Positions 33,046 to 42,049 of a DNA stretch of 64,000 bases are shown in pieces. This stretch comes from Methanobacteriota archaeon. Its GTDB lineage: Archaea > Halobacteriota > Methanomicrobia > Methanomicrobiales > Methanocorpusculaceae. Within the stretch, counting starts at the first letter, position 1, and every line of letters begins with the position of its first letter. The notes beneath the pieces are model-generated. The model ran no database searches. It saw nothing but the letters and a program-made list of their open reading frames with translations, and was not told the origin of the DNA. The stretch covers positions 1 through 64,000 of the forward strand of contig JAEWXF010000033.1 of NCBI GenBank assembly GCA_023396065.1, read 5' to 3'. A program made the position numbers and the translations under genes.

Positions 33046-34566
33046 ATGAAAAAATCCATTGGGTTAATAGTAGGTATTGCGGCATTTCTTGCCCTGCTGT
33101 TAATCCCGATAGATCCGACACTTCTTCCTCCGCTTGCCCGGTATGCTGCGGCGGTGACTGTTCTGATGGCAGTGTTCTGGATCACCCAGCCGATTCCAAT
33201 GGAGGCTACGGCGCTGATTCCGATCGTGGCATTCCCCCTTCTGGGAATTCTGACGCCGGCAGAGGCGTGTGCCCCGTATGCAGATAAGGTTATTTTCCTG
33301 TTCCTCGGCGGTTTTATCATTGCTATGTCAATGCAGCGGTGGGGCCTGCATAAACGCATTGCGCTGAAAATCATCAATATTACGGGAACAAGTCCGCGAC
33401 GGCTGGTTCTCGGGTTTATGATTGCGACGGCATTTTTGTCGATGTGGATGTCGAACACGGCGACTGCGATGATGATGATTCCGATTGCAATCGCAATTAT
33501 CGCAACCGTTCTGCCGACGAAGAATTACCGGGAAATGACACCTGAGCACAAGGCGTTTGCCGGGTGTATTGTGCTGTCGGTTGCGTATGCGGCGGGAGTC
33601 GGCGGGATTGCAACGCTGATCGGAACGCCGGCAAACGGGATTCTGATTGCACAGATGGAGACGCTGTTTCCGGGCTCGCCGTCGATTGATTTCTTTACGT
33701 GGCTGAAGTTCGGTATTCCGCTGCTGCTGATTTTGATTCCGATTATGTGGCTGTGGTTAACGCGGGTTGCGTATCGGAAGATGCCAAAAGTGCTGGATCA
33801 TGCAAAAGAGGCGCTGGAGCATGAGGTTGTGGCGCTTGGTCCGATGAGCCGGGGCGAGAAAAATACGCTGTTCGTGTTTGTGTTTACGGCATTCTGCTGG
33901 ATTTTTGCGAAGAATAAGGATTTCGGGTCGTTTACGATTCCGGGACTTGAGATGATTTTCCCGGGGATTGATGATTCGACGATTGCGATTCTTGGAGCGC
34001 TGCTGCTGTTTCTGATTCCGATCAGCTGGAAGAAGCATGAGTTTACGATGAACTGGGAGTGGGCGGTGAAGATTCCGTGGGGAATTCTTCTGCTGTTCGG
34101 AGGAGGTATGTGTCTGTCTGCGGCGTTTATTAAAAGCGGGCTTGCCCAGGCGATTGTGGGGTACTTTTCGGTGCTGAACGGTGTACCGATTATTCTTTTG
34201 GTACTGATTGTCGCAGTGGTGGTGATGCTGATGACGGAGGTGACGTCAAATACGGCGATTGCGTCGGTGATGATGCCGATTCTCGCGGTAACGGCGTTGT
34301 CTCTGCAGGTAAACCCCTGGATTCTGATGATGACGGCGGCGGTCTGTTCAAGCTTTGCGTTTATGCTGCCGGTTGCAACACCGCCGAATGCGATTGCGTA
34401 CGGGACTGAGTATGTGGAAATGAAAGATATGATAAACGCAGGATGGGCGCTGAATCTGCTGGGGATTATGGTGTTTACGATTCTGCTGTTTACGATTGTG
34501 CTGTGGGCATTCGGGATTTCGATTGAGCTGCCGGCGTGGGCGGCGACGTCAACGATCCCGATCTGA
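33046..34566 (+). CDS. DASS/SLC13-family anion symporter
   Basis: 506 residues, about eleven helices. The two SNT signatures, SNTATAMMMIP and SNTAIASVMMP, mark the sodium and substrate sites of the divalent anion:Na+ symporters (dicarboxylate or sulfate). ATG 33046 follows TAGGAG, so the longer frame to 33019 is rejected. Coding strand is strongly G-rich here. Monocistronic. Confidence 0.92.
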   Translation: MKKSIGLIVGIAAFLALLLIPIDPTLLPPLARYAAAVTVLMAVFWITQPIPMEATALIPIVAFPLLGILTPAEACAPYADKVIFLFLGGFIIAMSMQRWGLHKRIALKIINITGTSPRRLVLGFMIATAFLSMWMSNTATAMMMIPIAIAIIATVLPTKNYREMTPEHKAFAGCIVLSVAYAAGVGGIATLIGTPANGILIAQMETLFPGSPSIDFFTWLKFGIPLLLILIPIMWLWLTRVAYRKMPKVLDHAKEALEHEVVALGPMSRGEKNTLFVFVFTAFCWIFAKNKDFGSFTIPGLEMIFPGIDDSTIAILGALLLFLIPISWKKHEFTMNWEWAVKIPWGILLLFGGGMCLSAAFIKSGLAQAIVGYFSVLNGVPIILLVLIVAVVVMLMTEVTSNTAIASVMMPILAVTALSLQVNPWILMMTAAVCSSFAFMLPVATPPNAIAYGTEYVEMKDMINAGWALNLLGIMVFTILLFTIVLWAFGISIELPAWAATSTIPI

Positions 34567-34609
34567 TCTTTTTTTGCGGGACGGGAACCGGGATTACACA
34601 AGATAGTTA

Positions 34610-34629
34610 ATGTATAGTAACCTATACAT
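34610..34629 (+). promoter_or_regulatory. Perfect 20-bp palindrome before the lipoprotein gene
   Basis: ATGTATAG (34610-34617) and CTATACAT (34622-34629) are exact inverted repeats around TAAC, ending 5 nt before the ATG at 34635. The position suits an operator that blocks transcription start or initiation. Confidence 0.65.
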
Positions 34630-34634
34630 CAGCC

Positions 34635-35285
34635 ATGAAATATCTGGCGTCCCTTCTCCTGATTTTTCTTCTCGGAGGAATCCTCTGTACTGCCGGCTGT
34701 GTCGGGGAAGAAAAATCCGTGCCGGTTGCGGCGGGAGAGAATATTACCGTACAGTTTACCGGATACATCGGCGATAAAGTCATGGTTACTTCGTCGACGG
34801 AGAAATACAATGAACTCCTCAAAGCCGGACAGATGCCGACCCCGCTCCTGCTGGTTGAAAATCCGGTGATTACGGCCGGGGCAACGACCGATGACGATTA
34901 TATGACGATTCCGGCGAAAGTGGGTTCATCGCCGTTCTGGCTGCTTCCGGGGGAATACAATGTTATGGCGGCAAACCTTGTCGGGATGCAGAAAGGTGAG
35001 ACGAAACTGTTCCCGATCTATGCATCCGGCACGAACACGACGTCGTTCTGGTCGAATGCCGATTGTGTAAATCTGAGTATCACTCCCTCTGCATTAAAAC
35101 CCGGAGATATGATCACCTATACCCGGACGATCGGGGAGACGGGCGTTGATGAGAACGGCGAGTTTAACACGACCGCGATAGAGACTACCCAGAAGATGGT
35201 GCGGGATATGCTTGTTGTGTCCATATCTGCGGACGGCGTTACCTATCAGGAAATTTATGATACGATCGAGATGACGGTACTCTGA
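34635..35285 (+). CDS. Lipoprotein with FKBP-like fold
   Basis: 216 residues. Lipobox LCTAGC marks a lipid-anchored external protein. The rest has an FKBP-like start (AGENITVQFTGYIGDKVM) and VGMQKGETKLFPI, the part that in SlyD-type FKBPs reads GM..GE; I see no full set of active-site residues, so it may be a degenerate chaperone-like domain. Palindrome lies directly upstream. Confidence 0.75.
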   Translation: MKYLASLLLIFLLGGILCTAGCVGEEKSVPVAAGENITVQFTGYIGDKVMVTSSTEKYNELLKAGQMPTPLLLVENPVITAGATTDDDYMTIPAKVGSSPFWLLPGEYNVMAANLVGMQKGETKLFPIYASGTNTTSFWSNADCVNLSITPSALKPGDMITYTRTIGETGVDENGEFNTTAIETTQKMVRDMLVVSISADGVTYQEIYDTIEMTVL

Positions 35286-35594
35286 ACCCCTTCTTTTTTC
35301 CTGTGTGCGCGACGGCTGTTTTGTGTTGCCGGGACACACAGATATTTTTTACGGACTTGCCGACACCATAAAGTCTTTGTGGGGTTGATTATCCGTTTCC
35401 TCCCCGGACCTGGCAGTTTGAATTCCAAGAGAAACGTCCGGATATGAAAAAATCAGGCAATATATCAGCATTTCTGAGGGGACATCTTTAAGAAATCACG
35501 GACGCAACAAAATTACGTAATATGTGGTGTGTGTCACGGGTGTGGCAGCTGCAGTCTTTCTGAATATTTTCCTGATTACCTTGGAGTGTGGTCT
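35286..35594. other. 309-nt gap with no gene
   Basis: The start shows a T-rich tail after the lipoprotein gene. The rest has A/T stretches such as AAAATTACG near 35508-35516 that may serve the following symporter gene. No larger structure is seen. A GTG-started extension of the next gene (35529) is unlikely. Confidence 0.4.
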
Positions 35595-37277
35595 ATGGGT
35601 TTAGAACAAGCAACACAATTTCTGGTGGACAACCTGATCGTAATCATCGTTGTCGTCTATATGGCCCTGATGATAACCATCGGATACCTCGTCCAGCGGA
35701 AAGGCGCAGATAAAAGCGCAGAGAATTACCTGATTGCAAGTAAAGGTGTCGGGCCGCTGATGGTCGGCGGAACGGTGTTCTCGACGAACTGGTGCGGCGG
35801 GGTGCTTCTCGGTGCTGCCGGAACGGCGTATACCGGATACGTGGTGTCGACGATTGCTGATCCCTGGGCAACGTGTCTGACGCTGGTGTTAATGGCGATA
35901 TTTTTCTGCGCCATTCTGCGGAAACTCAAGATTGCGTCGTTAAGTGAGATGTACCGGCTCCGGTTCGGGAAACGCGGGGCGACCGTTGCCACGCTGATGT
36001 GTATTCCGTCGATGATTACCTGGACTGCAGCAAATATCGTTGCTCTCACGACGATCTTCAAACTCTTTCTGAATTTTGATCCGATTCTCTGTGCAATTGC
36101 CGCGGGAATGATTGTTGTTCTGTATACCTATCTCGGCGGAATGCTTGCGGTTGTGTATACCGATAATATCCAGGCGGTTATGATTATGCTGGGTCTTATC
36201 ATCCTGATTCCGACCGGTATTGCGTTTGTCGGGGGTCTGGATTCCCTGATTGCGGCAACGCCGGAAAACTTCTGGAATCTTTTCCCGAATGACGGAGCAG
36301 GCGCGCTGGTGTCAGGATTCACCGTAGATCCGCTTGGTATCTTTACCTGGATTGCCGGACTGTCCGGGATGGGATTCGGCTACCTTGCATCCGTGGAGCT
36401 GACCCAGCGGGTGCTGTGTGCCCGGGATACGAAGGCGGCCAGACAGGGTCTGTTTCTCGGATCAGGGATGTACGCCCTTGCAGGATTCTTTTCGATGATG
36501 ATTGCCCTCATTGCAATTGTGATGGTTTCTCAGGGGGCAACGACACCGACGGGTGTTCCTATGGCGGACATTCTCGCCGAGGATGGAAATTATGTGCTGC
36601 TGGTCCTGGCCGAACGGCTGTTTGATCCAAGTGTAATGGGAGCTGTCGGGGTTGCACTGATGGCGATTTTTATCGGGTCACTGCTGGCAGCAATTATGTC
36701 GACGTCGAGTTCTACGATCTTTGCCGCAGCGGCGGCAATTTCGACGCTGATGCTGCACGGGTCTCTTTCGAAGTATGCAACGACGTCCCTGCAGGTACTT
36801 CGGCTGACGCGGCTGCTGGTGCTGGTCATCGGCGTATTTTGTGTGCTGTTCAGTTTTGTGATCGACAGCCTGTACTGGATGATGATCTTTTCGTTTACGA
36901 TTCTGTTCAACTGCATGTTCTGGGCGCTGGTCGGGGGCCTGTTCTGGAAGAAATGCAATGCGTCTGCGGCAATTGCTTCAATTGTCGTCGGATTTTCCGG
37001 GGTTATCCTGTGTATTATTGCCCAGTCCCTCTACTTCGGTCAGATTGCCATTGAGCCGCAGGATAATCTCTGGATCGGGATTCAGACGTTCGTTCCGTGG
37101 GCCATGGGAGGTATTGCCCTGTTCGTCACGGCGTACCTGACCCGGAAATCCGATCCGCCCATGGCGCTCTGCGATACCGACGGCGATGTGGTAAAGTGGC
37201 CGGAGCTGCCGGTCTCACAGGATACGCTGAATGTCCGGAGACGTGCGGAAGAGATGAACACAGACCGGAAAGAGTAG
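35595..37277 (+). CDS. Sodium:solute symporter (SSS family)
   Basis: 560 residues, about thirteen helices. Typical SSS sequence: FSTNWCGGVLLGAAG, WTAANIVALT, YTYLGGMLAVVYTDNIQAV and a C-terminal helix pair. Substrate might be an amino acid, sugar or pantothenate; not resolvable. ATG 35595 follows GGAGTGTGG by 4 nt; the frame open upstream to a GTG at 35529 encodes a Cys-rich extension without support. A hairpin terminator overlaps the stop. Confidence 0.9.
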   Translation: MGLEQATQFLVDNLIVIIVVVYMALMITIGYLVQRKGADKSAENYLIASKGVGPLMVGGTVFSTNWCGGVLLGAAGTAYTGYVVSTIADPWATCLTLVLMAIFFCAILRKLKIASLSEMYRLRFGKRGATVATLMCIPSMITWTAANIVALTTIFKLFLNFDPILCAIAAGMIVVLYTYLGGMLAVVYTDNIQAVMIMLGLIILIPTGIAFVGGLDSLIAATPENFWNLFPNDGAGALVSGFTVDPLGIFTWIAGLSGMGFGYLASVELTQRVLCARDTKAARQGLFLGSGMYALAGFFSMMIALIAIVMVSQGATTPTGVPMADILAEDGNYVLLVLAERLFDPSVMGAVGVALMAIFIGSLLAAIMSTSSSTIFAAAAAISTLMLHGSLSKYATTSLQVLRLTRLLVLVIGVFCVLFSFVIDSLYWMMIFSFTILFNCMFWALVGGLFWKKCNASAAIASIVVGFSGVILCIIAQSLYFGQIAIEPQDNLWIGIQTFVPWAMGGIALFVTAYLTRKSDPPMALCDTDGDVVKWPELPVSQDTLNVRRRAEEMNTDRKE

Positions 37278-37292
37278 CGGCCTCTTTCCGGT
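37264..37292. terminator. Hairpin terminator across the SSS stop codon
   Basis: ACCGGAAAGAG (37264-37274) pairs perfectly with CTCTTTCCGGT (37282-37292). The loop contains the TAG stop. TTTCCTATCCCCTTCTTTTTTC follows, giving a T-rich tail for the plus strand. The converging MFS gene may use it too. Confidence 0.8.
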
Positions 37293-37296
37293 TTTC

Positions 37297-38478
37297 CTAT
37301 CCCCTTCTTTTTTCACCGGCCCGCAGACAGCCAAAGAGTATTCCTGTGATCAGACAGATCACGGCGGCGACACCGAAGACACCGGTCTGGGAACCGACTG
37401 CGGCCTGAATCTGCGGAATAATCCACGAGTTGCTGAACTCGCCAAGATAGGCAATCATGGTAATTATCCCCATGACAAAACCCATGGACGCGAGCGGGGT
37501 GACATGACTCAGCCAGGAGATCAGTGTCGGGAAAACCATGCCGGTGGCAAAACCGGTAAGGGCTGCCCCGATTCCGATCAGGGATACGGATGCAGCCGTG
37601 CTGATGAGTGCAAGACCGCAGGCGATCATCAGAAAGGCCAGTGACAGAATGGTCATTCTGCTGAGAGAGAGGGATATTTTTCCGTAGAATGCGCCGGAGA
37701 CTGCACTAAACACGCCTATGGTTCCCAGAAGCATGCCGGTGACCATGGTTGATCCGGACAGAAGACCGGATACCAGATAGGGGAGTTTGGTCGGCAGCAG
37801 GAACAGCATAAATCCGTACACAAACATGGTCAGGCTGATTCCCAGCGTTATCGGGATGTTGATTTTTTTCCGGCTGTCCTGTCCGGATGCCGAACGTTCA
37901 CCGTCATCCGCTGCCGGTTCCCGGACGGCAGCAACCACGCCGAGAAGGATGACCAGACCGATGAGATAAATCAGGAACGGTTCTCTCCATGAGATCAGCG
38001 CGAGAGTTCCTCCGCCGGTTTCCAGTACGAGCATCCCAAGGCCGATGAAGGCCCCTTCGTATCCCAGTATTTTGTCCCGGGTTTTTCCGCTGTAGTAGGA
38101 GGTGATGAGTGTGGTGACCGAGGTCATGATACCGCCAAGGCCGATGCCGAGGAGGACTCTCCCCAGAAGGATCATCGGGAGAGATTCCAGGAAATAGCCC
38201 GAGACACCGGCGATGGTAAACAGCAGCAGGGACAGGATAAATACCGGGACTTTTCCGAACCGGTCGACTGCCATTCCGATGAATATACCGGTCAGTGCAA
38301 CGGCAAGCGACGGGAGGGTGATAATCATGGAGATGATACTTTCAGGCACGTCCGGGAACGCCTGACTGATCAGCGGCAGGGCGGGTGATACGGCGGCAGC
38401 CCCCATGAGCGGCAGCATTGACGCCAGAAGCAGGACAATCAGGGTTCCTTTTGTGGGCGTGAAGGCGTTTTGATTCAT
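37297..38478 (-). CDS. MFS transporter
   Basis: 393 residues, twelve predicted helices. Motif-like GMAVDRFGKVPVF between helices 2 and 3 matches the major facilitator signature. Substrate unknown. A TATA-like ATATATATATT near 38501-38511 and AGGA before ATG 38478 support the start. It is divergent from the TrmB-type regulator at 38713, which may control it. Confidence 0.88.
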   Translation of the reverse strand: MNQNAFTPTKGTLIVLLLASMLPLMGAAAVSPALPLISQAFPDVPESIISMIITLPSLAVALTGIFIGMAVDRFGKVPVFILSLLLFTIAGVSGYFLESLPMILLGRVLLGIGLGGIMTSVTTLITSYYSGKTRDKILGYEGAFIGLGMLVLETGGGTLALISWREPFLIYLIGLVILLGVVAAVREPAADDGERSASGQDSRKKINIPITLGISLTMFVYGFMLFLLPTKLPYLVSGLLSGSTMVTGMLLGTIGVFSAVSGAFYGKISLSLSRMTILSLAFLMIACGLALISTAASVSLIGIGAALTGFATGMVFPTLISWLSHVTPLASMGFVMGIITMIAYLGEFSNSWIIPQIQAAVGSQTGVFGVAAVICLITGILFGCLRAGEKRRG

Positions 38479-38712
38479 TCCTACTGGGTAGATAGGATTT
38501 TAATATATATATGGTGTAACTCTTTTCAGTAGCATACATTCATATATCTTAAGGACCATACAGAGGATTTACGGAAATATTTTGGGATATTTTTCTGCGG
38601 GATTTCTGGACAATGTGACCGTCCGAAAAAATTATCGGGAATACTCTTGAGAAAATCCGATTTGCACGAAATATTTCAGATACTTTGCAAAGTATCACCT
38701 GTGGAGGAGAAA
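38479..38712. other. Divergent promoter region between MFS and TrmB-type genes
   Basis: Contains a TATA-like stretch for the MFS gene near 38500-38512 and the 18-bp palindrome at 38679-38696 beside the regulator's ribosome site. No gene is seen. Confidence 0.55.
38679..38696 (+). promoter_or_regulatory. Perfect 18-bp palindrome before the TrmB-type gene
   Basis: GATACTTTGCAAAGTATC is a perfect self-complement and ends 4 nt before the GTGGAGGAG ribosome site. It probably is the operator of the adjacent regulator, which would then repress itself. Confidence 0.7.
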
Positions 38713-39459
38713 ATGGATGAAGATCTGCTGAGAAGGCTGAAGGAGTTTGGGATGGGTGAGTATGAGGCAAAAATCTACTCGGCCCTGTTTTATCTGAAGT
38801 TTGGCACGGCACGGGAAATTAATGAAATTACCGGGGTTCCCCGGGGAAAAGTGTATCAGACGCTGGATACGCTGATCGAAAAACGGTTTGTTCTCCCGGC
38901 TGGCGGGGAGCCGATGCGGTACCAGCTGGTGGATGTTGCCGAAACGTTTGAACGGGTGAAAAAGGAACAGACGGACCGGGTTGATCAGCTGAGTTCGTAT
39001 CTTCAGAGTCTGGACCGGGAACGTCCGCAGCGTCTGGTCCAGGCCTATGAGATCCGGACGCCGTGGGCAATTGAAAGCAGGGTTCAGCTGATGCTGCGTC
39101 AGGTCAGGTCCGAGATGCTGGTTATCTGCAATGATCCTGCATTTCTGAAAAAATATGCCGCGGATCTGATCCGGTTATCGGGAAAAATCCATCTGTATGT
39201 GCTGGTCCGGGAACCGGCCATGGCGGAGGGACTGAGACTGAAGTGTTATCTTGGCGGGCCGCTGCTGGACAAAATGTTTGGCCGGTTCACCGTACCTGCC
39301 GACAGAAGCCTCGATATACAATGTATACTGTATGCAGATACCCACGATTCCCTGGTGATTTTTGAAGAAGACGGCACAACAGAAGCGTTGTTCTGTTCGC
39401 ATGATCCGTTTTCGGAATTTCTGTATCTGGCAATGATGCGGGATATGAAACCGGTCTAA
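38713..39459 (+). CDS. TrmB-family transcriptional regulator
   Basis: 248 residues. The winged helix at about 1-75 has the TrmB pattern (FGMGEYEAKIYSALFYLKFGTAREINEITGVPRGKVYQTLDTLIEK). A coiled coil (about 85-115) and a C-terminal effector domain follow. In other archaea TrmB proteins sense sugars. ATG 38713 follows GGAGGAG; the frame to 38647 is too long. Divergent from an MFS transporter, so a shared ligand is possible. Confidence 0.88.
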   Translation: MDEDLLRRLKEFGMGEYEAKIYSALFYLKFGTAREINEITGVPRGKVYQTLDTLIEKRFVLPAGGEPMRYQLVDVAETFERVKKEQTDRVDQLSSYLQSLDRERPQRLVQAYEIRTPWAIESRVQLMLRQVRSEMLVICNDPAFLKKYAADLIRLSGKIHLYVLVREPAMAEGLRLKCYLGGPLLDKMFGRFTVPADRSLDIQCILYADTHDSLVIFEEDGTTEALFCSHDPFSEFLYLAMMRDMKPV

Positions 39460-39472
39460 AACAGCTGTTAAA

Positions 39473-39544
39473 TGGACCCGGCGGGATTTGAACCCGCGGC
39501 ATCTACGTTGCGAACGTAGCTATCTACCCCTGATATACGAGCCC
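39473..39544 (-). tRNA. tRNA-Ala (anticodon CGC)
   Basis: 72 nt, minus strand. Acceptor GGGCTCG pairs with CGGGTCC, including the G3-U70 pair that identifies tRNA-Ala. D stem TATC/GATA, anticodon stem CTACG/CGTAG with loop TTCGCAA (CGC), T stem GCGGG/CCCGC with TTCAAAT. CCA is not encoded. Confidence 0.95.
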
Positions 39545-39558
39545 GATAAAAAGTATTG

Positions 39559-39574
39559 CGGGATTTTCGTCCCG
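39559..39574 (-). terminator. Hairpin terminator after tfb
   Basis: CGGGA and TCCCG pair around a 6-nt loop just past the tfb stop; on the minus strand AATACTTTTTATC follows. This separates tfb from tRNA-Ala. Confidence 0.6.
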
Positions 39575-39575
39575 A

Positions 39576-40595
39576 TCAGAGAATAATCTCAATATCTAAT
39601 TGTTCTGCCAATTCCTTATATCTGTTCCGGATTGTGACCTCCGTCACACCCGCAACATCCGCCACTTCCCGCTGTGTTCTCCGTTCTCCGGAGAGAATGG
39701 AGGAGATATAGATGGCGGCAGCCGCAACGCCGGTCGGACCGCGCCCGCTGGTGAGTTCCCGTTCGCCTGCCTGCTTGAGAATTTCCATGGCCCGCGACTG
39801 AACTTCGCCTTTGAGTCCGAGACCGGAACAGAACCGCGGGACATAGTCACCGGGTGACGTCGGCAGGAGTTTCAGACCCAGTTCACGGGAGATGAACCGG
39901 TATGTTCTGCCGATCTCTTTTCTGGAGACACGGGATACTTCGGCGATCTCATCGAGTGTCCGGGGGACATTACACTGACGGCATGCAGCGTAGAGCGCGG
40001 CTGCGGCAACACCCTCAATACTTCTGCCGCGAATCAGATTCTTGTCCACGGCATCACGGTAGACGACCGCAGCTGTCTCACGGACGTTCCGCGGCAGACC
40101 GAGAGCGGACGCCATACGGTCCAGTTCCGACAGTGCAAACGCAAGGTTGCGTTCCGTTGCATTCGAAACTCTGATACGGCGCTGCCATTTTCTCAGCCGG
40201 TACAGCTGTGCACGATTCTTGGAGGAGATCGCACGACCGTAACTGTCACGGTTTCTCCAGTCGATCATCGTCGACAAACCTTTGTCATGAATCGTAAAGG
40301 TCATTGGAGCGCCGACACGGGACCGTTTCATCCGCTGGTCGTGATCAAACGCACGCCACTCCGGTCCGCGGTCGATGAAATCATCATCCAGAACGAGACC
40401 GCAGTGCTGACAGACCAGCTCGGCACGTTCATAATCATGAACCAGCTGCCGGCTGCCGCATTCCGGACAGACCGTAGCAGTCGCATCGCTGCCACCTTCC
40501 TTTTCCTTCACCTTTTCCACAGCAGCACTCTGCCGCTGTTTCATCATCTCGCGTTCCTGTTTTAACTGTCTCAGCTTTTCTATTTCTTTTTCCAT
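39576..40595 (-). CDS. tfb: Transcription initiation factor B
   Basis: 339 residues. Zinc ribbon C43, C46, C62, C65, then B-reader/linker (GPEWRAFDHDQRMKRSRVGAPMT), and two cyclin-like repeats that bind TBP and BRE DNA (KNLIRGRSIEGVAAAALYAACRQ; SGRGPTGVAAAAIYISSIL). A charged N-terminal extension of about 40 residues is longer than usual and a later start is possible. Overlaps the gar1 end by 16 nt. Confidence 0.97.
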   Translation of the reverse strand: MEKEIEKLRQLKQEREMMKQRQSAAVEKVKEKEGGSDATATVCPECGSRQLVHDYERAELVCQHCGLVLDDDFIDRGPEWRAFDHDQRMKRSRVGAPMTFTIHDKGLSTMIDWRNRDSYGRAISSKNRAQLYRLRKWQRRIRVSNATERNLAFALSELDRMASALGLPRNVRETAAVVYRDAVDKNLIRGRSIEGVAAAALYAACRQCNVPRTLDEIAEVSRVSRKEIGRTYRFISRELGLKLLPTSPGDYVPRFCSGLGLKGEVQSRAMEILKQAGERELTSGRGPTGVAAAAIYISSILSGERRTQREVADVAGVTEVTIRNRYKELAEQLDIEIIL

Positions 40596-40915
40596 ATTGA
40601 ACCCCCGGTCTTCGGACGGTACGAACTGCCTCCGCCCTGGTATCCGGATGTGTGACGATGTTTTTTCCCGGGCTTCTCAGGCCTGGTCTCCGGCAGAACG
40701 TACAGTGAATCGCCAACGTCTGCGCGAATGCCATCGTTACAGAGAACGGTAAGATATGGATGACCGACACTCCCGTACAGATCAACGATTTTTCCGACGG
40801 GCTGGTTTTCCTCATTTGCAACGCCTGTATACAGAGGCGGAAGCTGGCCGGCATCACTTTCTACAATAAGCAACCGCTTTCCGAAAACTGCCGTAACCTT
40901 CCCTGCAAACTTCAC
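40580..40915 (-). CDS. gar1: H/ACA ribonucleoprotein subunit Gar1
   Basis: About 111 residues. Core beta barrel VKFAGKVTAVFGKRLLIVESD...VGKIVDLYGSVGHPYLTV, followed by a Lys/Gly/Arg tail. Gar1 binds Cbf5 and aids pseudouridylation. GGAGGG lies before TTG 40918 (5 nt) and GTG 40915 (8 nt), so the GTG at 40936 is too early. The hairpin at 40955-40977 lies in its leader. Overlaps tfb, as in other archaea where gar1 precedes tfb. Confidence 0.9.
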   Translation of the reverse strand: MKFAGKVTAVFGKRLLIVESDAGQLPPLYTGVANEENQPVGKIVDLYGSVGHPYLTVLCNDGIRADVGDSLYVLPETRPEKPGKKHRHTSGYQGGGSSYRPKTGGSIWKKK

Positions 40916-40954
40916 CAACGGTACCCTCCAGTACACTACCGCATATAGCAGAAT

Positions 40955-40977
40955 CCCGTGGTAATCAAACCACAGGG
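40955..40977 (-). promoter_or_regulatory. Hairpin near the gar1 promoter
   Basis: CCCGTGGT and ACCACAGGG pair over 8 bp with one bulged A around AATCAA. It lies just downstream of a TATA-like GCATATATACC (40976-40986 on the minus strand), so it may be an operator or the very start of the leader. Confidence 0.4.
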
Positions 40978-41043
40978 TATATATGCAATATATTATGAAC
41001 CTCGAACAGTATATAATCTTTTTCCAGAATCCTAAAATAGAAT

Positions 41044-41688
41044 TTATGTGGAGAAAATCTCATCCGCACAGTGGGAAAGGACCCGTTCAGCCTCGTCCTG
41101 CGTCATCCCTGACCCGCGGGCAACCAGATACTTCATCCGTTCACTCAACAAATCCTGCGGTCCGTGGGCATCTGACTCCACCAGTACTCCGGCCCCCGCG
41201 CGGCGGGCGGCAGACAGTACATGACCGTTTGTCCGGTTGTGACCGCCGCGGGAAGTGATCTCCAGGAAAATATTGTTGCGGGCGGCAAGCGCAGCCTCCT
41301 CATCAGTGATGAGACCGGGATGCGCAAGGATATCCACATAGGGACAGGAGAGAGCAGCCATATTCGTGCCGGGAGCAACCGGTTCCACAATGGTCTCGCC
41401 ATGCACCACAACCACGTCGGCCCAGAGGAACTTCGCATACCGTGCCAGCTCCCCGATCTGCTCCGGCGGCACATGGGTAATTTCAATTCCCGAGTAGAGG
41501 GTAACCCCGTACAGCTCCGCGGACTTCTTTATCTGCGCCTGAGCGCGGAGCAGCCCGTCCACATTGGAAAAGTCCGCGTGATCCGAGATCGCCATCTCCG
41601 TATACCCGAGCGCCGCCATCCGCCGAACCAGCTCCGTCGGCAGAAGTTCGCCATCACTCATCGTTGTGTGGCAGTGAAAATCGTACAT
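41044..41688 (-). CDS. PHP-domain phosphoesterase
   Basis: 214 residues. PHP metal motifs are FHCHTTMSDG at the N-terminus, AISDHAD, and ESDAHG near the end, as in histidinol phosphatase-like proteins and in polymerase PHP domains. The substrate is not clear; the annotation histidinol-phosphatase-like would be cautious. It is 8 nt after srp19 on the same strand, as in other methanogens where such a gene partners srp19; the functional link is unknown. Confidence 0.85.
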   Translation of the reverse strand: MYDFHCHTTMSDGELLPTELVRRMAALGYTEMAISDHADFSNVDGLLRAQAQIKKSAELYGVTLYSGIEITHVPPEQIGELARYAKFLWADVVVVHGETIVEPVAPGTNMAALSCPYVDILAHPGLITDEEAALAARNNIFLEITSRGGHNRTNGHVLSAARRAGAGVLVESDAHGPQDLLSERMKYLVARGSGMTQDEAERVLSHCADEIFST

Positions 41689-41695
41689 GAGATCC

Positions 41696-41968
41696 CTAGT
41701 TTCCGCTCAGCTTGCGGGCAATTTTCTGGAGAAGTTCCTCTTTGCTTCCCTCATATTCAACACGGAGTCTGCCCTCCCGGGAAAACCAGCGAGACGGGTG
41801 CATGACGCCGCGTTCTTCGTCAAGAACGGTTACGCCACACTGTTTGGCTGCCCGGGAAAGCTGAGCAAGGTTGGGGGCTGCGGTTGCAAGGATTGTATTG
41901 ACGCGCCTCCCTTCAGAACGGGTCAGCTCCGCATTAAAGTAACTGGGATAGAGAAAACGAATCGCCAT
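41696..41968 (-). CDS. srp19: Signal recognition particle subunit SRP19
   Basis: 90 residues. Conserved start FLYPSYFNAELTRSEGRRV and RWFSREGRLRVEYEGSKEELLQKIA. It binds SRP RNA and prepares the site for SRP54. Start is the first ATG in frame. It is paired with the PHP gene. Confidence 0.95.
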   Translation of the reverse strand: MAIRFLYPSYFNAELTRSEGRRVNTILATAAPNLAQLSRAAKQCGVTVLDEERGVMHPSRWFSREGRLRVEYEGSKEELLQKIARKLSGN

Positions 41969-42049
41969 TTCTGTATGTACTATTGGGTGTGAAAATCTAT
42001 AAGGTAATTGGCAGAGGGTTAAAAAGAAAGGGAGGGTGTGTATCTCCGG

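Noticed and set aside
35529..35594. N-terminal extension CHGCGSC of the SSS symporter, or a Cys peptide
   Set aside because: Begins with GTG without a ribosome site and runs in frame into the symporter; the ATG at 35595 has a good site.
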